Assembly: GCA_024305745.1 (NCBI GenBank)
Contig: JAHRBS010000014.1
Span: 2,363,501-2,427,500, forward strand
Direction of reading: 5' to 3'
DNA from: Polyporus tsugae
Lineage: Eukaryota > Basidiomycota > Agaricomycetes > Polyporales > Polyporaceae
DNA length: 64,000 nt
Positions 23,181 through 34,755 of this stretch are shown here, piece after piece (the stretch's first letter is position 1; each line of letters begins with the position of its first letter). Below the pieces are notes generated by a model that ran no database searches, had not been told where the DNA came from, and saw only the letters and a list, made by a program, of their open reading frames with translations. The translations under genes were made by a program, and so were the position numbers.

Positions 23181-26100
23181 TTTGGACGACCATTAAGCTA
23201 GGGAACAAGTTGGACCGGGTGTGGACACAGAACCCTATCTGTGTCCAGAACATGTGTGATGGTCGTAGGAGACGTCAAAGCTAAGTTCGCAAAGCACAGC
23301 TCGGAGCACTGCGCCAGACTACTTACCAAGCAGAGTCTTAGCATCGCGACCGTGATGGGCAGGCCGACAGCTCGAGCCCGAGAGCGATCCAAAACCCCAT
23401 GGAACAACGTCAGCAACTACGGAAGTGGTTGGGCCTTAAACTGAGCCAGCCAAGTGGTCGTGAAAGTCGGTCCAACTCGGTGCGCGACATGCATATGAAC
23501 GCAGTGAGTGTTTATCAATTCCACCTGCAGACTCGGAGTTCGATCGATCGATGTCGACGTACAGGCACGACAGCTCGGCGGGGCCTTACTACACAAGGGT
23601 AAGATGTCGGGTGTGGCGGTTACGCGCGGGAACCCCGTCTCAAACAACTCAAAGTTCGGGACCGCCGGAGTGAGCACGTTGTCAGACATGGGGCCCTGCG
23701 TGTTGGACAAGCGGGAGTACAGCGTCGGGCACCGGTGCAGACGAATTAATGCCCGCCCGTACTTGGTGCGGATTTCAGTGGTAGAAGTGACGGACGTACA
23801 ACTTGAAACCGTGTTTGTGGTCAAAGAGCCGGTCGTACATTTATGCCCGGGGTTCGAGCGGACAGGAAGGTAAAATGTATTGACTTCCAGATCCCTGAGT
23901 CCTTGACACTGACAAGTTCCAGATGAAAGTGAATCCTCCCGCTCTACCTATCTTCCTCAAGCACGCTGCAAAAACGACACTCTTGCGGTAAGAATGTCTT
24001 ATCGTCCGTCGCTGGCACGCAGTTTCACGCTACATCTATACCATATCCCTGATGCCAGTATAGGCCGGGCTGATGATGTCCATCGCCCACTCGCTCGACC
24101 ATCATCATCCGATGGACGACGAATAATCCGAAGTCACGGTTCAAACCGACACATCTCTGGTCCGTTCGCTGCCTAAACCTATTCCGCACTAAGCAGACGC
24201 TTCGCTTCGCTAGATAAAGCTGTATAGAGCGGGACTTCGGAACAATTTAATTTAGTATGGTTGAAACTCTGCCAATGGCGCGGAAGTATTCCATCCTCCG
24301 GTTAGATTCAGCCTCACCAATTTTCGTCCCGCATCTTCCGAAGTTTGGATGGCTGATGGCCACACAGCCGCTAAAGATGTCCGGATGGCCGCGCGGGTCC
24401 TGAGGCACCGAAGCTGGTCAGATGTACTGTCAGTATGCAATAATGGCAAGTCGTTCACGCTTCACTTCGAGTTAGCACTCAACCTCAAATATCTGCTCGC
24501 CACGACGCTGTGTGCAACATACTCGAGACAGTTGCTTTCTCAACGCCTTCTGGACCCTTTGGCGACGATCCCGGTGGTGCGTTTCAGCCAATGCGTTGTC
24601 CGTGAACGACGTGTTCGCCCATGCACCTATTGGTGATATCACTGTCGGCGCAAGTGCGTCCTTTGCGCTTCCCAGGTACAGCACGCACCGCCTACTTCCT
24701 CCTGCGGGGGCCCGTAACTGAAAGGAATATTCTGTCAGGCTTCACTGGTTCGATCGTCGCCTCGTGTTGGGTGACACAACCTCCGATGGGAACAAGGTCC
24801 CCCTTTTCAACCACACCGAGATTAGACCACCGGTCAATGCCGGGTTCATGGGATGAGTCAAGTTGGGCCCTCAATATCTCCCAAGGCCCTCCCACCGCTC
24901 TCGTACACCGCCAGGGAAGGTGCTGGAAGCCCTCCCTTAGAGTTTACGCTTACCTGCGAATTTGGGCTGACCATGTCTCGCGGGGGAGGCGCGGTAAGTT
25001 TTCTGTCGCTTACCGGGCCAAAGTAGAGCCTTTGCTCGGATCCAGAGGTGACCATACGTGGGGCGGAAAGATGTATCAGCAGGTCTAGAAGCAAGGGCCC
25101 AGGGAAGGTACGAGGAAGAAAGGCGGTGGCCTCGCGCAACCGTATTGGCAGGCCCGGGAACAACGGTACAGAATTAGCATCCATCACTACTCCAGGACAC
25201 CGGATGCTACCTCCAGGCCTCTGTGCTAGTGCTGTGTGCTGACTTTGTGCACATTATCACCCCGTAAGGCAATCAAGGTGGATCACGGGAGAGGGAGGCG
25301 ATACCAAAGTCGCAACGCGGCGAGCACGGCAGCCTGGGAGTAAACCACCAGCGCAGTGACGCACACAGAAGCAACAGAGGTCACAGGCTGCGGTCAGTCG
25401 GTGGCTTCAAACCTTGAAACTCGAACTCACCTCCTTGGAGATTGGAACTCGGCGCGCTGGAAAGTCTGCCTGGGTAAGCCCCTCCATGTCGTTGTTCAAG
25501 TACTTGATCCGGATCACTGCTGAGTGGCAGCATCTTGTAGGCAACGATAGTAACTGTCAGGGAAAGTTCTTGTGTAGAACAATTTAGTATTGCACCTTCA
25601 CTTTCGGTTAATGACATAACCTCGGGTGGGAGCAAGACTCACTGGCAGTAGCTTCTCAATTACTGCACCAACGACACATGCCGAGACGAGCGATCTCGGA
25701 GCGAATCGGCGCTTACCACGAGGTTTAGATGATACTAGGTTTGACCGGCGTGAGAAGTGCCGCATTTTCTCCGCGATGGAGTGAACCGGCGCTCTCCCCA
25801 TGAACTGCAGTCGAGTCCGATCCATACGTGACAATGCTGGTAAGTGTGCCGGTTTTCGACACTCGTTCAACTTTTATGTATATTGATAGCTGCGTTTTTA
25901 TTGTGGACAGAACCGCCGCGTGGATGAAGACCCAAACATTGGCATGAATCCCCATCTGACCGGTAGCTGTTACGATACGCACAGTACTGTTCACATGCGT
26001 CTAAGTATACTAACGGCGTGTCGCGCAGCTGAGACCGTCAGAAACTCGAAAGCGCTGTCTAAACATACGCCAACCTACCAAGACATCCATTGTCCCCCTC

Positions 26101-26253
26101 ATCAGTGCCGACATCAATTGCTGCAAGAACTCGGATTGAGGATTCAGATAAGGGCGCACCATATGACCAGCATTCGATTCGTGGGTCTCCAAGCTCCAAC
26201 CTTCTCTGCCTGACAACTACCGCAAGGTTGACTAGTGCCCGTGTCGCCCCTCC
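23181..26253. other. Gene-poor region, weak coding traces
   Basis: No confident gene. The minus strand at 25190-24700 has long stop-free stretches such as DRWSNLGVVEKGDLVPIGG and PPPRDMVSPNSQVSV that could be an old gene of unknown family. The segment 26096-26140 (CCCTCATCAGTGCCG and onward) resembles 38886-38930, both about 160-180 bp before a 7TM gene, so it probably marks their shared promoter region. Confidence 0.35.
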
Positions 26254-27451
26254 ATGTCGTCCATGAATGCTACGAACGGGACGGCCTCCGACCCCGGCGC
26301 AATTATTTCCGTCATAGCGGCGGAGGCCGCTGCTCTCGACGGAGCGATGGACTTCCTTCTCCTCACCACCATTTGCACCGGAGTACTCATTCCCATCAGC
26401 ATCGCTCTGTTCCTCTCCTTTTCGCGTATCTGGCGGACCCCAGTTTTCCTCTTCAACGTCTTCGCTATCGCACTAGGATTCGCATATGGTGGTCTCACGA
26501 TCAGTTATCTCGTGAGTACAATATTCCGTCCAATGCCCATAGGGCACCGCTCAACGCTGTCTGCCACACAGAAAATGGTTTTTTCCGGCAGGCTGCCTGA
26601 TCCGCACCTCACGCTGGTGTTCATGGCCATGACATTCCTCATCCCAGTTTGCGTCCAGTCTGTCCTCATTATACGGGTCGTCGCGGTCTATCCTCCACGC
26701 ATGTTGAGCCGGGTGCGCAACCTGCTTATATACGGCACCCTCACGGCACTGTCCATTGCCCGGATCGTCAACATGGCTCTCTTCCTCACCAACGTGTCGC
26801 GGGACATCAGGCTGTCCCACGCAGATCCGACCACCATTTCGTTCTATGCACTGCGTCGCCCTAACGGAAAGGCGGAATGGATCATGCAGTCCGTCAATGA
26901 CTTGTGAGTCTGTCCCTTAGGACTGCTGATATCGGCGAGCTGACGGCCTATCAGATATGCCTCGGTGCTCTTCCTTCTTCAGGTGAAAAACTCCCGAGCA
27001 TTCAGAAGCACGGAGGGAGGGTTATCCAGTGTATTCACTAACGGCGGCCGCAGTACGTGGCGAGCACGCCTAGCCTTTGCGTCACATTTACTGACTCCGG
27101 CCTATATCAGACTCGTACGCAGCTCGCCTGAAGGCCCTGTTCTGGATTGCGGTCTTCAACTTTGTCTTCCCCGTCATACTCAACGTCATCATCGTCATCT
27201 TCACCTTCCGCGAGCCAAACCTCCTCCACACCGTCGATGTAATCACGCTGAACATCTACTTCGAGATCGTCTGTGTCCTTCTCGCCACCGTCTGGTGCAC
27301 CGGGAAGTATTGGGACACCTCGTCATCCCCGATTCTGGTGAGCGACAAAGCGGTCGCGTTGGAGGGCGGGGACATGACCGAGTCCTTGGCCTCAGCCAAA
27401 TTTGCCACGCAAAGTGTTGCGGACTCACTGTTCGTGCCTTCCAACGTGTAA
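26254..27451 (+). CDS. Seven-helix membrane protein, copy TM2
   Basis: Paralog of the protein at 16.3-17.5 kb. Exons 26254-26511, 26572-26903, 26955-27052 and 27111-27451 give 342 aa; exon 2 (332 bp) and exon 3 (98 bp) match copy TM1 exactly in length. All seven hydrophobic helices are kept (FLLLTTICTGVLIPISIAL to IVCVLLATVWCTGK). The first intron is 60 bp with no stop, so retention would also leave an open frame. The ORF ends at a TAA after PSNV. The next in-frame codons still encode LVRVPK before a TAG, matching the ends of TM1 and TM3 (MVRIPQ, MVPVPK), so the original C-terminus has been cut by about seven residues. The change is unlikely to break the membrane core. Confidence 0.82.
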
Positions 27452-27639
27452 CTGGTACGTGTTCCCAAGTAGTAGTTCGCCTCAACAATGTACTATACAG
27501 TTAGTTGTCTTGTATAGCAGGGGAAGAGTTCCGACTCGTCGGCCTACGGTCATCCCAGTTGTGTTCAACCCCTACGCGCCGGTGTATCATGTATATTTAT
27601 CAAGCCTGAAAATACAGTCGTGCGTCTTCAACATCCATC

Positions 27640-27800
27640 CATGCTAGGTCCACCATCTTCGAACACGAGCCGGTGACCCTGTTGCAGCGATGTGGCGAGG
27701 GATAGTCAACGTTGAAATGGCCGAGACCAATTCAAGTTTACTAGCTGCAGGGGCCATCACGGACCACACCGGCCCTGGCAAGATGCGTGAGGGAAGTCCG
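27640..27800 (-). pseudogene. Relic of G-D...E-x-W-G small protein
   Basis: On the minus strand a short degraded stretch includes RLVFEDGGP, matching SLVFGDGGP of the gene at 17.8 kb, which sits in the same place downstream of its 7TM gene. Frames are broken. It supports duplication of the whole 7TM-plus-flank unit. Confidence 0.45.
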
Positions 27801-28932
27801 AGGTGGCATAGCATCGTCTAAACCTGTGCCTATCGTGTCTGCGCTGACGGTTCTCTCGAACATCCTTACAGGTTGAACACTGCGGCAGCACTCGCCGAAG
27901 CTCGGAGCCTAGTTACTATCCCCCCTACTTTGAAGGTCCTCGTCGGTGAGTCCTCCATATCGTCTCGTCTGCTACATGGATTCGGATGCATCACCGACCG
28001 TTTCAAGGGCTGAAACCTTAAGGAAAACGTCCATCTAAGACAGGGGAGTCCGGCGCTGGCTTCCCTGTGGTCGGTGATAGCCTCCAAAGCTGCGGTCGGA
28101 AGAAGAACCTGCTTCTGCTTCTCAACGACGCCGAGACAAGGTCCTTGATGGAGGCGCTGTTGAGCGGTTTGGGGGAAAATGGCAAATGGGATAGGGCTGG
28201 ATTATGAAGGGATTCTGCATTTGCTCCCTGATGTCGAGGTATGTTTCTCGCGCTTTTCCCTTCCACCGAAACGCATGAATGCGGGCACCCCTCATGCCTC
28301 GCGGGTGCTGTTCCCGAATTGACCCACAAACCGTAGTTTAGCGACGGGGAAGGTCTTCGAGACGTCCTTTCAGGGCTTGGCGCTCAGCGCCGGCGTTGCG
28401 TCGTGATCGGACATTTCGCATATGGGCCCTGGGTGTTACGCCGTCAATTGTGGAAAGGAAGACGCATCATATCTTAGAGTTGTGGTCGGTCGCACGGGCG
28501 CGCCGCACGACTGCCGTTCCCCGCATCCATGCTTCTTCCGAACCACTTCTGGGAGGCAAACACACGCTCAGGCTTCCCCGAGCCCGAGAAGATAAAGCGC
28601 TGCTGGGCATCTGTAGCGGACAGTTAACCTTAGTGTCGCCAAACTCGTGGAAGGTTGTCACGCATTCCGTAATTTGCACTGTTTTGGTGACGTCCCGTCC
28701 AGTCCCCCCTCCCCCTCCCAGACCCAGACGCAATCCTCCAGTTTGAACTGCACTGGTCACGTCTCGAAGGATATCAGGAATATTTTCCTACAACTTCAGC
28801 AATGCTTTGCAATCCCGTTCGCAACGTACTTCTTCGCAATGTGCGTAGTCCTTCAGATATTGATGTTCTCTAGAGGCTCACGATATCATATCACAGTTGA
28901 CTGAAGACGAATGGACCTTGTCGCCGGTGGGG
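27801..28932. other. Duplicated spacer before S2
   Basis: Non-coding as far as I can see. Segments near 28085-28130 and 28490-28560 resemble 13.6 and 14.04-14.13 kb, keeping order and orientation relative to the small-protein gene. Confidence 0.45.
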
Positions 28933-29528
28933 ATGAACACTCTCACCGAAAGCCTATATTCTTGGGTCACTGGCAGTAGGCATCTTGCTACTCGTGGCAA
29001 TCGTACCCGCCGGTCAACCGACGGTCTCTTGGGACGCGTGCCTCGACATATACGGCCCGATTGCTAAGTCGGTGCACGCACCTCCCCCAGAGAATAGATT
29101 AAGGTTTAGGAACGCCTCTAAGGTATGGGCGGCCAAGTCCTTTGGCAGCTTGTGAGTGGGTTCGTGTCCTCAATTTACGTCTCTAACTCTATGTAGTTCC
29201 TCATCGCTGTTGTTCCTCTGCGGAGTCTGGCAACTCGGTGCATCTCGAGATCAGGCGATCGTCAGCTCGCGCAGTAAGTCGGGTTCTTGGCGGCTTGATA
29301 ATCTTCCCCGGTGCTAAAATTGTCATCGTATTAGGTTCGCAGTCCATCTGGCTTCGACTCTTTGTGCTGCTTGGGATTCCCGCACTAGCCGTCTACGCCA
29401 CACTCGGTCTGAGTGACAGCGAAGGTGGATTGGTAGGCATGTTGACGGATTGGGTGACGCGTATAGTAGATGTTGTCGTGCTTTTGTTTGGAGATATGCC
29501 GTTGGCCATCGAGACGTGGGGCATGTAA
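28933..29528 (+). pseudogene. Small membrane protein, copy S2, frameshifted
   Basis: Second copy of the small membrane protein at 14.5 kb. The ATG at 28933 opens MNTLTESLY, but one base is missing after this point (near 28963), so the continuing coding sequence (LAVGILLLVAIVPAGQ, VSWDACLDIYGPI) is in another frame with a stop just upstream. Exon 2 (about 29197-29273) and the last exon (QSIWLRLFVLLGIPALAVYA, then LLFGDMPLAIETWGM, ending 29528) are clean. Either this is a recent pseudogene, the base is lost in this strain or assembly only, or translation starts in an unrecognised upstream exon. It lies co-oriented with ERG27-like copy c, 499 bp before it. Confidence 0.6.
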
Positions 29529-29945
29529 GTCGATGGTCCGGGTGGCCCGCACGTACAGTGAGAAGTGAGTGTGGAGATGGGACAATTCCTCATCCGAGTC
29601 GTCTTGAACCTAATCCGTTCTGCATTTAAAATTTCACTCCGTTATATATCCTTGCCGTGCCGAGCGGTCAAAGAGAACAAGTCGATCCAATCCGGACGCC
29701 AAATCGACTTCGGGCAACCCGGCTTTCTCTGAAGCGCGTCATCTTGGTAGACGAGATTCCCATTAACAGGCCCCGCTTGACCAGGTGGCGGAAATATTAG
29801 TCGGATAGTTAAGAAGAGACTGGAGAGGGAAATTCCGCAGCTGAGGAACACTGCTGAAACATCGCCGAAGAGAGGACTTTCGGACCAAGGGCTTCGTGAA
29901 TCATGAGAGCGCTGGTCGCACGCCGCACGGAGGTTCTGCCAGTGG

Positions 29946-29963
29946 GAAGATGTCAAGGTCGAA
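29946..29963 (+). promoter_or_regulatory. Conserved 18-bp element upstream of ERG27-like copy c
   Basis: GAAGATGTCAAGGTCGAA, 64-81 bp before the ATG at 30027. It is related to the elements before copies a and d. Another conserved string, GGGCCCTGC, follows in copies c and d. Confidence 0.5.
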
Positions 29964-30026
29964 TACATGTTGTAACTGTGGATAGGGCCCTGCCCGCATA
30001 CCTTTCCTCTCTTGAAGGTGCCCAAG

Positions 30027-31631
30027 ATGAGCCAAAGGCTTGTCGTCGTCGTGACCAGCGCAAACAGGTATGAGGTCACCCAATCAGCATCTCCGCTTGG
30101 CCATTGCACCTGCTGAGTTCCAATCGTCACAGCGGAGTTGGCTTCGGAGTTTGCCACCGACTCCTCGTCCAGCTCTCTGCCCCCGACCCACCCGACGCAC
30201 GTCCGCACTTCGTGTCCAGCCATGCACCAGCTCCTAGCAGGGAAACGATTCAATCCGATGCCGGGGTGACAATCGTTATGGCCTGCCGCGACCCCAGGCG
30301 AGCAGAGATCGCGCGGACGAAGTTGTACTCGCTCCTGGACGAACACATCTCAACCCTCCGACCAGGCTCGCAGGAGCACGGATATGCGACCGCATTCCGC
30401 TCAAGTGTAAAGCTGGAGTTGGAGACCCTCAACCTCGCTTCCATGAAGAGTGTGCTGGATTTCGGGAGAAGCCTGGCCCAGAAGTGCGTATCTCTCACCC
30501 GCTCTCAAGCGAGACGAGCGAACTCACCATGTTACTGGACAGATACGATTATATTTCTCACCTCATACTGAATGCTGGCACAGTGACATATAGCCATCTC
30601 GACAGCCTAGTCCAGATATACGACATTATAACCCGTCCGTTCTTCGCGTCGACCCATCCCCGTTCGAACGTCCAGAGGAACGGCATCCTGAGCGAGGACA
30701 ACCTCGGATACGTTTGGCAGTGCAACGTGTTCGGCCATTACTGTGTGGTACGCCTTGAGTTCTCTTCGTGGCATCTGTTGACCACTGATCTCCACCGCGG
30801 TGATACCAGTACCGCTCGCTCCAGCCTTTCCTCGTTGCCTACGCGCAGGCCTCCGGACGATCTGCGCGTGTGGTATGGATGTCCTCGCTGGACGCCATGC
30901 CTTCCTTTGATCCTGTGGACGACTGGCAGCTGACGAAGACGCTGCATTCGTACGAAGGCTCGAAGCTCCAGGTCGACCTGATTACTTCGGAGCTCGAGCG
31001 GCTGGTCGTCGAGGCACAAGAGAACGGCGTGACGTCCTCCTCCCAGCCGGACTTCGTTCCTGCGAACGGAGAGGTCCACCACCTGATATCTAGCCCAGGC
31101 GTTGTTCCAACAAACATGATGTCGCTGCTGAACATCAAGTTTCCGGGCTACCAGGCTAGCGCGGCCTTCGTCTTCTGGATTGTGAGTCTTTGATCACAGG
31201 ATTTCCGACGCTCTCTGACCTCACGGTGTGCAACCCAGACTCGCCTCCTCGGATGCCAATACATCCACTTGTCCGTATACTCGGCTGCGGTGGCGACAGT
31301 CCACCTCGCCCTCGCCCCGCTCAAGTCGATTCCGACAGCACGCACGGCACCCTCGATCCTTCCGACGGACAAGAAGTATCCGCCGTGGCATCCGTACTGC
31401 AACATGCAGACAGACCAGGTGCAGACACTGCGGTTCGGATCGGAAGCGGATCGGTGGGGGAACGAGTATCCCGGCATCATCGCCGTACCCGTGTGGGAGG
31501 AACATCCTGACTTTGGGGAGAAGCTGTTGGAGAAGTGCGAACGGTTGTACCAGACGTTCCGAACGGCGATGCCAGCTGCCACAGAGGATAGCCCTGCGGG
31601 CGAGGGGACGACTAGTGCTGTGCCGAATTGA
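30027..31631 (+). CDS. ERG27-like 3-ketosteroid reductase, copy c
   Basis: An SDR of the ERG27 type with the same five-exon plan as the other copies: 30027-30067, 30133-30483, 30543-30747, 30810-31181 and 31239-31631, giving 453 aa. NAG (LILNAGTVTYSH), serine (VVWMSSLDAMPSF) and Y-x-x-x-K (SYEGSKLQ) are kept, as is the C-terminal DRWGNEYPG and VPVWEEHPD. The cofactor loop reads TSANSGVGFG, with the first glycine of the T-G-x-x-x-G-x-G motif replaced by serine. That glycine contacts the dinucleotide in most SDRs, so activity may be lowered or lost even though the frame is open. It lies between small-protein copy S2 and the DUF6534-like gene, converging with the latter. Confidence 0.86.
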
Positions 31632-32143
31632 ATATACCCGCTTCTGAGTCAATCGAGATTTCTTATTATTCTTGGGCCGGTGCCCCGCGGTTTCACCTCT
31701 GTTCGAGTTTTCCGTGGCTCCTCTCCTTCAGACCTTCCAGACATTTTGATAGTAGTGGCTCTCATCGCCCCGGATAGGCTCACTAATCTACTGCCGAGCA
31801 CGTAGTAGGGGACCAGCGTGTGGCAGCCAGAACCTGTGCACGCGTGACTTGGCACCCCCACGGCGCACCGCCGCCAGCACACAATCATCGCAGGCGGCCG
31901 TTCTCGGACACTTGGCGCTCGCTGACTTCGGCACTGGAGTCGTACCGGGGGGGTTGACCGCTGAAGTCATATCTGGGCATATCCTGCATCACCAAAAGTA
32001 CGATGAAGCTTCGCGATGTACCGGGGAGCGAATGGATGGCGGGAGATCACAGGAGGTTTTGTCCGTAAACCTAGTTTTCGAGTAGACAGCCATGTTTGAG
32101 GTCGCATAGGGCCAAACAAGAATAAATACGGTCTACCCTTTGT
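31632..32143. other. Convergent 3' intergenic region
   Basis: Spacer between copy c (+) and the DUF6534-like gene (-). No feature recognised. Confidence 0.5.
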
Positions 32144-34396
32144 CTAGATTGTGCTGTCCAGCTCGCTGCTCGGAGTCTCGCCACGAGGCTTCTTTGAACC
32201 ATCCCAGTTCCTTTCGCTCTCCAGCTCTGTCGTGACTCTGATGTTGATTGTTGCAGGTTCATCATCGGGGAGCTGTTATGACGAAGGGTACAGTCAGCGG
32301 TTGCACTTCGCACCTAACCCGGGTGTCCGCTGAAGTACGAACCTGAGGCACATTCCACGCCTCGGCCGCAGCACGACGGTCCGTGCGCTCGAAAACCTTG
32401 AGGCCGTACGTTCCACTTTCGAATATTTCCACGGACTTCGTCGTCTCTCTGGAATTGAGGCTGGGCAGGGACAGAAATGGGAGTTTTCAGGGTCATGACT
32501 CCTGGACGTGCGGTGTCACTTACACACAGAGGAAGGTGGTTGCGTATACTGGAGTCAATCAGATTTAGATCTCGCAATCATGTTTCACACTCGGACAATC
32601 AACGTACCGCGAGAGACCGCTATAGAGATAGGCCCAAATTGTTGGGATAAGAAGGGATTGCTCGACGTAGCAAACTTCAAGATTGTTTGAGAAGTGCTGC
32701 AGCGTGCTGATGGGGGAATAGAAATTGCACTTACCGTCACGAATGCACCCAAGTTCAATGCCCTAGTCGTGCACGGTGCAGCACGTCAGTCATACATGTT
32801 GCATAAGAGCACCTCGAGGTCGTTACCAATGTAGGAACCCTACATTGTTCGTTGGGTCATCCAAGCTCGCACATCATATAACGACGCTCACCAGTGTTGA
32901 CTCCGTATATCACCATGAGATCTACAATGCCATCGTTCCTGAATACAGTTTAGCCACAGAGTCTGTGTCCGGAGAATGCGATGAGCGTGCCCACCGTCTG
33001 AGACCAGCGCGACTCCGCTGAACGACGTAAATGAGCGTCGAGGTCATGATAGTGTCCACGATTGTAGGTATCAGTAGAGCGGTCTCAAAAAGCCACTGTC
33101 TCGGACTGCAGTGAGACCTCCGGCATCCATTGTCATGCTGTATCGAGACTTACTTTGGACTGGATGAAATTGTCTTGCAGGCCGTTTGTAAAACTTTGGG
33201 TGCATGAGTATAGGCACACAAGGCATTGAGAAGCGGCTCACAGCGCGTGCAGAAGATCTGAAAAGGAAAAGTACTCCTCAGCCACGAATCCGACCTGCGG
33301 GACCAGATACGTCGGTTCACGTACATATGGCAATGGCTAAAGCGCAGGACAAGTGGATTTAATTCCAACTATCTCAGCCCGACGTGGCCAAGACGGAATA
33401 CTTACGAATTTCGGAAATCAACAATACTGTCTGTAGTGTGAATTAACACCGGTCACTTGCGCGCAAAAAAAAAAAGAAAAGCATACCGCGACGGCCGCAA
33501 TAACACGGTAACGTAGCCCAACTGCGTTCCATGAGCAACTGCGGAACATCAATCGTGGGTAGCAAACACGTACTCATGTAGACTCTACAGATGAAGAAGC
33601 TAAACACGACGCGGTTAGCACCTAGTTTTGTAAACCAGTCGATGAGCGACGCACAGTTGAGAGAACACCGCGATGAGGCCCTGCAAAGGGGTCAGAAGCT
33701 CCTTGTCCGCATGATATGCCAAGCACAGACCGAAAAGAGCGGAAGGATCTATAGATGGTGGGCTCGTAATATGTAGCAGTCATATGTGTTTTGCCTACTC
33801 ACATTAGTCGACCTATCGAAACGGAGCCACTTCAGTGTAAAGTACCGCGGTAAATTAGCTCGTGAATATCCTCACCATGTGCCGCGTACCAGAGCTTCAG
33901 GATTGCCGTAATTTATGATCAGGAAGAAGTAGCTGATCGATATGTTAACGCGTGAAGGGACTGAATCGGAGTATACCTTACGAGTAGTGCATAGTAACAG
34001 CAGCAGTTCCAGTTTCGAGTATCCTATAAACCGACATAGGTCGTTCAATTGCTCCTTGACGGTGCGGCGAGTAAATTCTCACAAGACAGTGATGATCTAT
34101 CCAGCCGAATGCTTAGCGAAAATCAAGGGATGCGCGGTGCCAATGTCCTCACCAAGGCTCGAATGAATCTACCGTCAGAAGGGAAGTTGCGATAGTATCT
34201 GTAGAATTGGTGGACGATAACACCATACAAACTGCCACAATGCAATCAGCGTAGGAACGGCATATAGCAGCCAAAGCGAGACTCACGCGAGACCACAGAA
34301 CGTCGAGAGCAGGTCGTTCCCTAACGCAGTCTTGAGAGCTTCGAAAGCTCCGTCCGCGGGAATGCTCGCAGAGCTGTTGGATGGTGAGGCACTCAT
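32144..34396 (-). CDS. DUF6534-like multi-pass membrane protein, copy M1
   Basis: A basidiomycete membrane protein of the DUF6534 type, with about seven helices and no known function. It is multi-exon; not all internal joins were resolved. Exon 1 (34287-34396) encodes MSASPSNSSASIPADGAFEA and the start of helix 1. Exon 2 (34153-34231) encodes LYGVIVHQFYRYYRNFPSD and GRFIRALV, the family's helix-loop signature. Around 33140-33000 lies LIPTIVDTIMTSTLIYVV with RSRAGLRR, the hallmark of the DUF6534 domain. The C-terminal exons give LNSRETTKSVE, then RRAAAEAWNVPQ at about 32460-32341, and LPDDEPATINIRVTTEL to the TAG at 32144. It ends tail-to-tail with ERG27-like copy c and is followed on the same strand upstream by a P450. 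Copy M2 at 44.7-46.9 kb is closely related. Confidence 0.68.
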
Positions 34397-34755
34397 GACA
34401 GCGAGGAAATAAACCGCAGAATATTAGGGGGTGGCCGTTTTGTACTCCAAATGCAAGAGATAAGTCACATCTTCGGCATCGGAATCTTGATTGAACCAGT
34501 GTCCACCCCACTCATATCGGCGCGTCAAGAGTACCACCTTCAGCTGGGCATGATGAGAGAAATCACGCGGACACATGAGAGACGGTGTCGGGCCCACAGC
34601 CTTAAGATTGCGTCAACGAACTTGGCTGGAGTAGGACTACAGAGCGTTCAGTGCGTTTCAACCCGGCCCCTGTCGTCCATCCTGTCAGGGACAATTCAGT
34701 ATTACACACAAATGTTGGAATTAACTAGGGACAAACCAGTCGACAGCGAAAAGGC
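34397..34755. other. Spacer between DUF6534-like gene and P450
   Basis: Both neighbours are on the minus strand, so this is the 3' end of the P450 and the promoter of the DUF6534-like gene. Nothing else recognised. Confidence 0.5.

Noticed and set aside
26254..26907. Single uninterrupted 217-codon frame for TM2
   Set aside because: It reads through a 60-bp intron (26512-26571) that has no stop; exon lengths of the paralogs and the splice signals support splicing.
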